Origin: a virus
Virus record (IMG/VR): IMGVR_UViG_3300009151_000033
Coordinates: 62,001 to 126,000 of that record
Strand: one strand, 5' to 3'
Length of the DNA stretch: 64,000 nucleotides
The translations under genes were made by a program, and so were the position numbers. The notes under the pieces were generated by a model. The model worked only from the letters and a program-made list of their open reading frames with translations. It had not been told where the DNA came from and made no database searches. Position 1 is the stretch's first letter, and the number at the start of each line of letters is the position of its first letter. Shown here in pieces: positions 63,327 to 64,000 of this stretch.

Positions 63327-64000
63327 TATCTATCTACTCTCAACAAAATTGCATCTTCGGTTGTTCTGCCAGTAAACAAAGAGACGTTTGTGGCCTTCAA
63401 TGTATTTAGGTTCTTATTTTTGGCCATTTTTGTCAATTGAGCTTTAGTTGAAGATAAAATGAGTTTAGTTGCATCGGCAGGTTTTCTCACCCTAAGTCTA
63501 AAAGACTTTTCATTATTGTATCCGATGATGGTCGTGCCCTTAACAGTAAGGGAAGTGTCAGACTCATAATATGTGATATGCTTATATCGGGGATTAAAAA
63601 CCCAGAGAGTAGATGCACCAATGATTCCAGTTGGATCGATGGATACAATTTTATATTCCGTATTTTCTTTTGCATAATTAAACTTTGACACCAGTTGGCT
63701 TGCGGCCTTGGGTTTTGGCTTACGTGCAGCCCTAGTCACCTTGCCTGTGGATTGGATAGCTTTACCAGCTTCCACTATTTTTTCAAGAAAGGCAACCAAT
63801 TTTTTCGCGTTCGCCTTAGTCATATGGGATAGAGTATCCGCATTTTTATATTCATCGACAATTCGCGAATAATAAGAAATAATTTTTGCTGCATGTACAG
63901 GTTTAATTTCTTGTGATTTCATGAACGAATATGGATCCATTTCCAGATCACGATTGTCAATTGCGAAATCGAATTCTGCAATTATATTATTTGTTTTTTC
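63326..64000 (-). CDS. Hypothetical protein, 5' end beyond window
   Basis: Open from the right edge (225 codons visible); the ATG at 63940 is internal to a frame that continues upstream (EFDFAIDNRDLEMDPYSF). Basic, Lys-rich middle (VTRAARKPKPKAASQLV) then a beta domain. Unknown family. Confidence 0.6.
   Translation of the reverse strand, partial: EKTNNIIAEFDFAIDNRDLEMDPYSFMKSQEIKPVHAAKIISYYSRIVDEYKNADTLSHMTKANAKKLVAFLEKIVEAGKAIQSTGKVTRAARKPKPKAASQLVSKFNYAKENTEYKIVSIDPTGIIGASTLWVFNPRYKHITYYESDTSLTVKGTTIIGYNNEKSFRLRVRKPADATKLILSSTKAQLTKMAKNKNLNTLKATNVSLFTGRTTEDAILLRVDR

Noticed and set aside
1-64000. Global TAG recoding (genetic code 15)
   Set aside because: Many genes end properly at TAG, no gene is obviously cut by in-frame TAG, and neighbours start just after. 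A suppressor role is limited at most.
1-64000. CRISPR array or insertion sequence
   Set aside because: No regularly spaced direct repeats and no transposase or terminal repeats seen; the only mobile genes are the HNH and GIY-YIG endonucleases.

Overview
The window is a 64 kb piece of a large T4-like contractile-tailed phage genome (myovirus, T4 superfamily). Recognisable T4-type genes are baseplate gp25, gp6, gp7-like, gp8-like, gp53, gp27-like, gp5, a PAAR tip and gp48/54; tail chaperone gp26; head-completion gp4; ssDNA-binding gp32; helicase loader gp59; late co-activator gp33; RNase H; and PhoH. Several features point to an alphaproteobacterial host. The phage carries a circularly permuted (two-piece) tmRNA gene whose tag begins AANDN, a layout and tag style known from alphaproteobacteria. 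Its early promoters look sigma70-like. The host assignment is inference.

Layout. 1-11.4 kb (- strand): late baseplate wedge genes gp25, gp6, gp7-like, gp8-like and a DUF4815 virion protein cut by the window edge; the last three are swollen by a shared Thr/Asn-rich repeat module. 11.5-14.4 kb (-) and 14.6-27 kb (+): two divergent early regions with dozens of small, mostly unknown genes, served by about 20 near-identical promoters (TTGCC, 16-bp spacer, TATTAT or TAGATT, then a conserved GGWAAATGTAG tail). 21.1-21.9 kb: tRNA-Ile, -Asn and -Trp with an unexplained structured RNA. 27.2-31.5 kb (+): an RNA-repair block (RNA ligase, 3'-phosphatase, CCA-adding-type nucleotidyltransferase, DEDD exoribonuclease, AAA ATPase). 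32-35 kb (+): tRNA-Leu and tRNA-Arg, strange tRNA-like non-coding RNA flanking an HNH homing endonuclease, and several late proteins with N-termini resembling capsid-targeting peptides. 36.9-43.2 kb (-): late baseplate hub genes, with T4 gp5 split into two genes. 43.2-48.5 kb (+): a gp4/zinc-finger chimera, tube-family protein, gp26 chaperone with a probable -1 frameshift, a holin-like protein and a tape-measure candidate.

48.5-64 kb (- strand, apart from one GIY-YIG endonuclease): a lipoprotein, gp32, a tRNA, a peptidyl-tRNA hydrolase-like protein, a putative amber-suppressor tRNA (CUA), another tRNA with a long variable region, gp59, gp33, a SleB-type endolysin, permuted tmRNA, tRNA-Ser, DUF932 and DUF2786 proteins, a PD-(D/E)XK nuclease, PhoH, an esterase, a SpeD-like protein and RNase H.

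Early genes start from the TTGCC-type promoters, and structural genes from T4-style late promoters (TATAAATA, CATAAATA or CTAAATA). The most interesting theme is translation and RNA maintenance. One genome segment combines seven ordinary tRNAs, a CUA tRNA, a permuted tmRNA, an ArfA-motif micro-protein, a Pth2-like protein and an RNA-repair cassette. Together these could keep ribosomes and tRNAs working during infection or under RNase-based host defence. That joint role is inference; the individual genes are read from the sequence.
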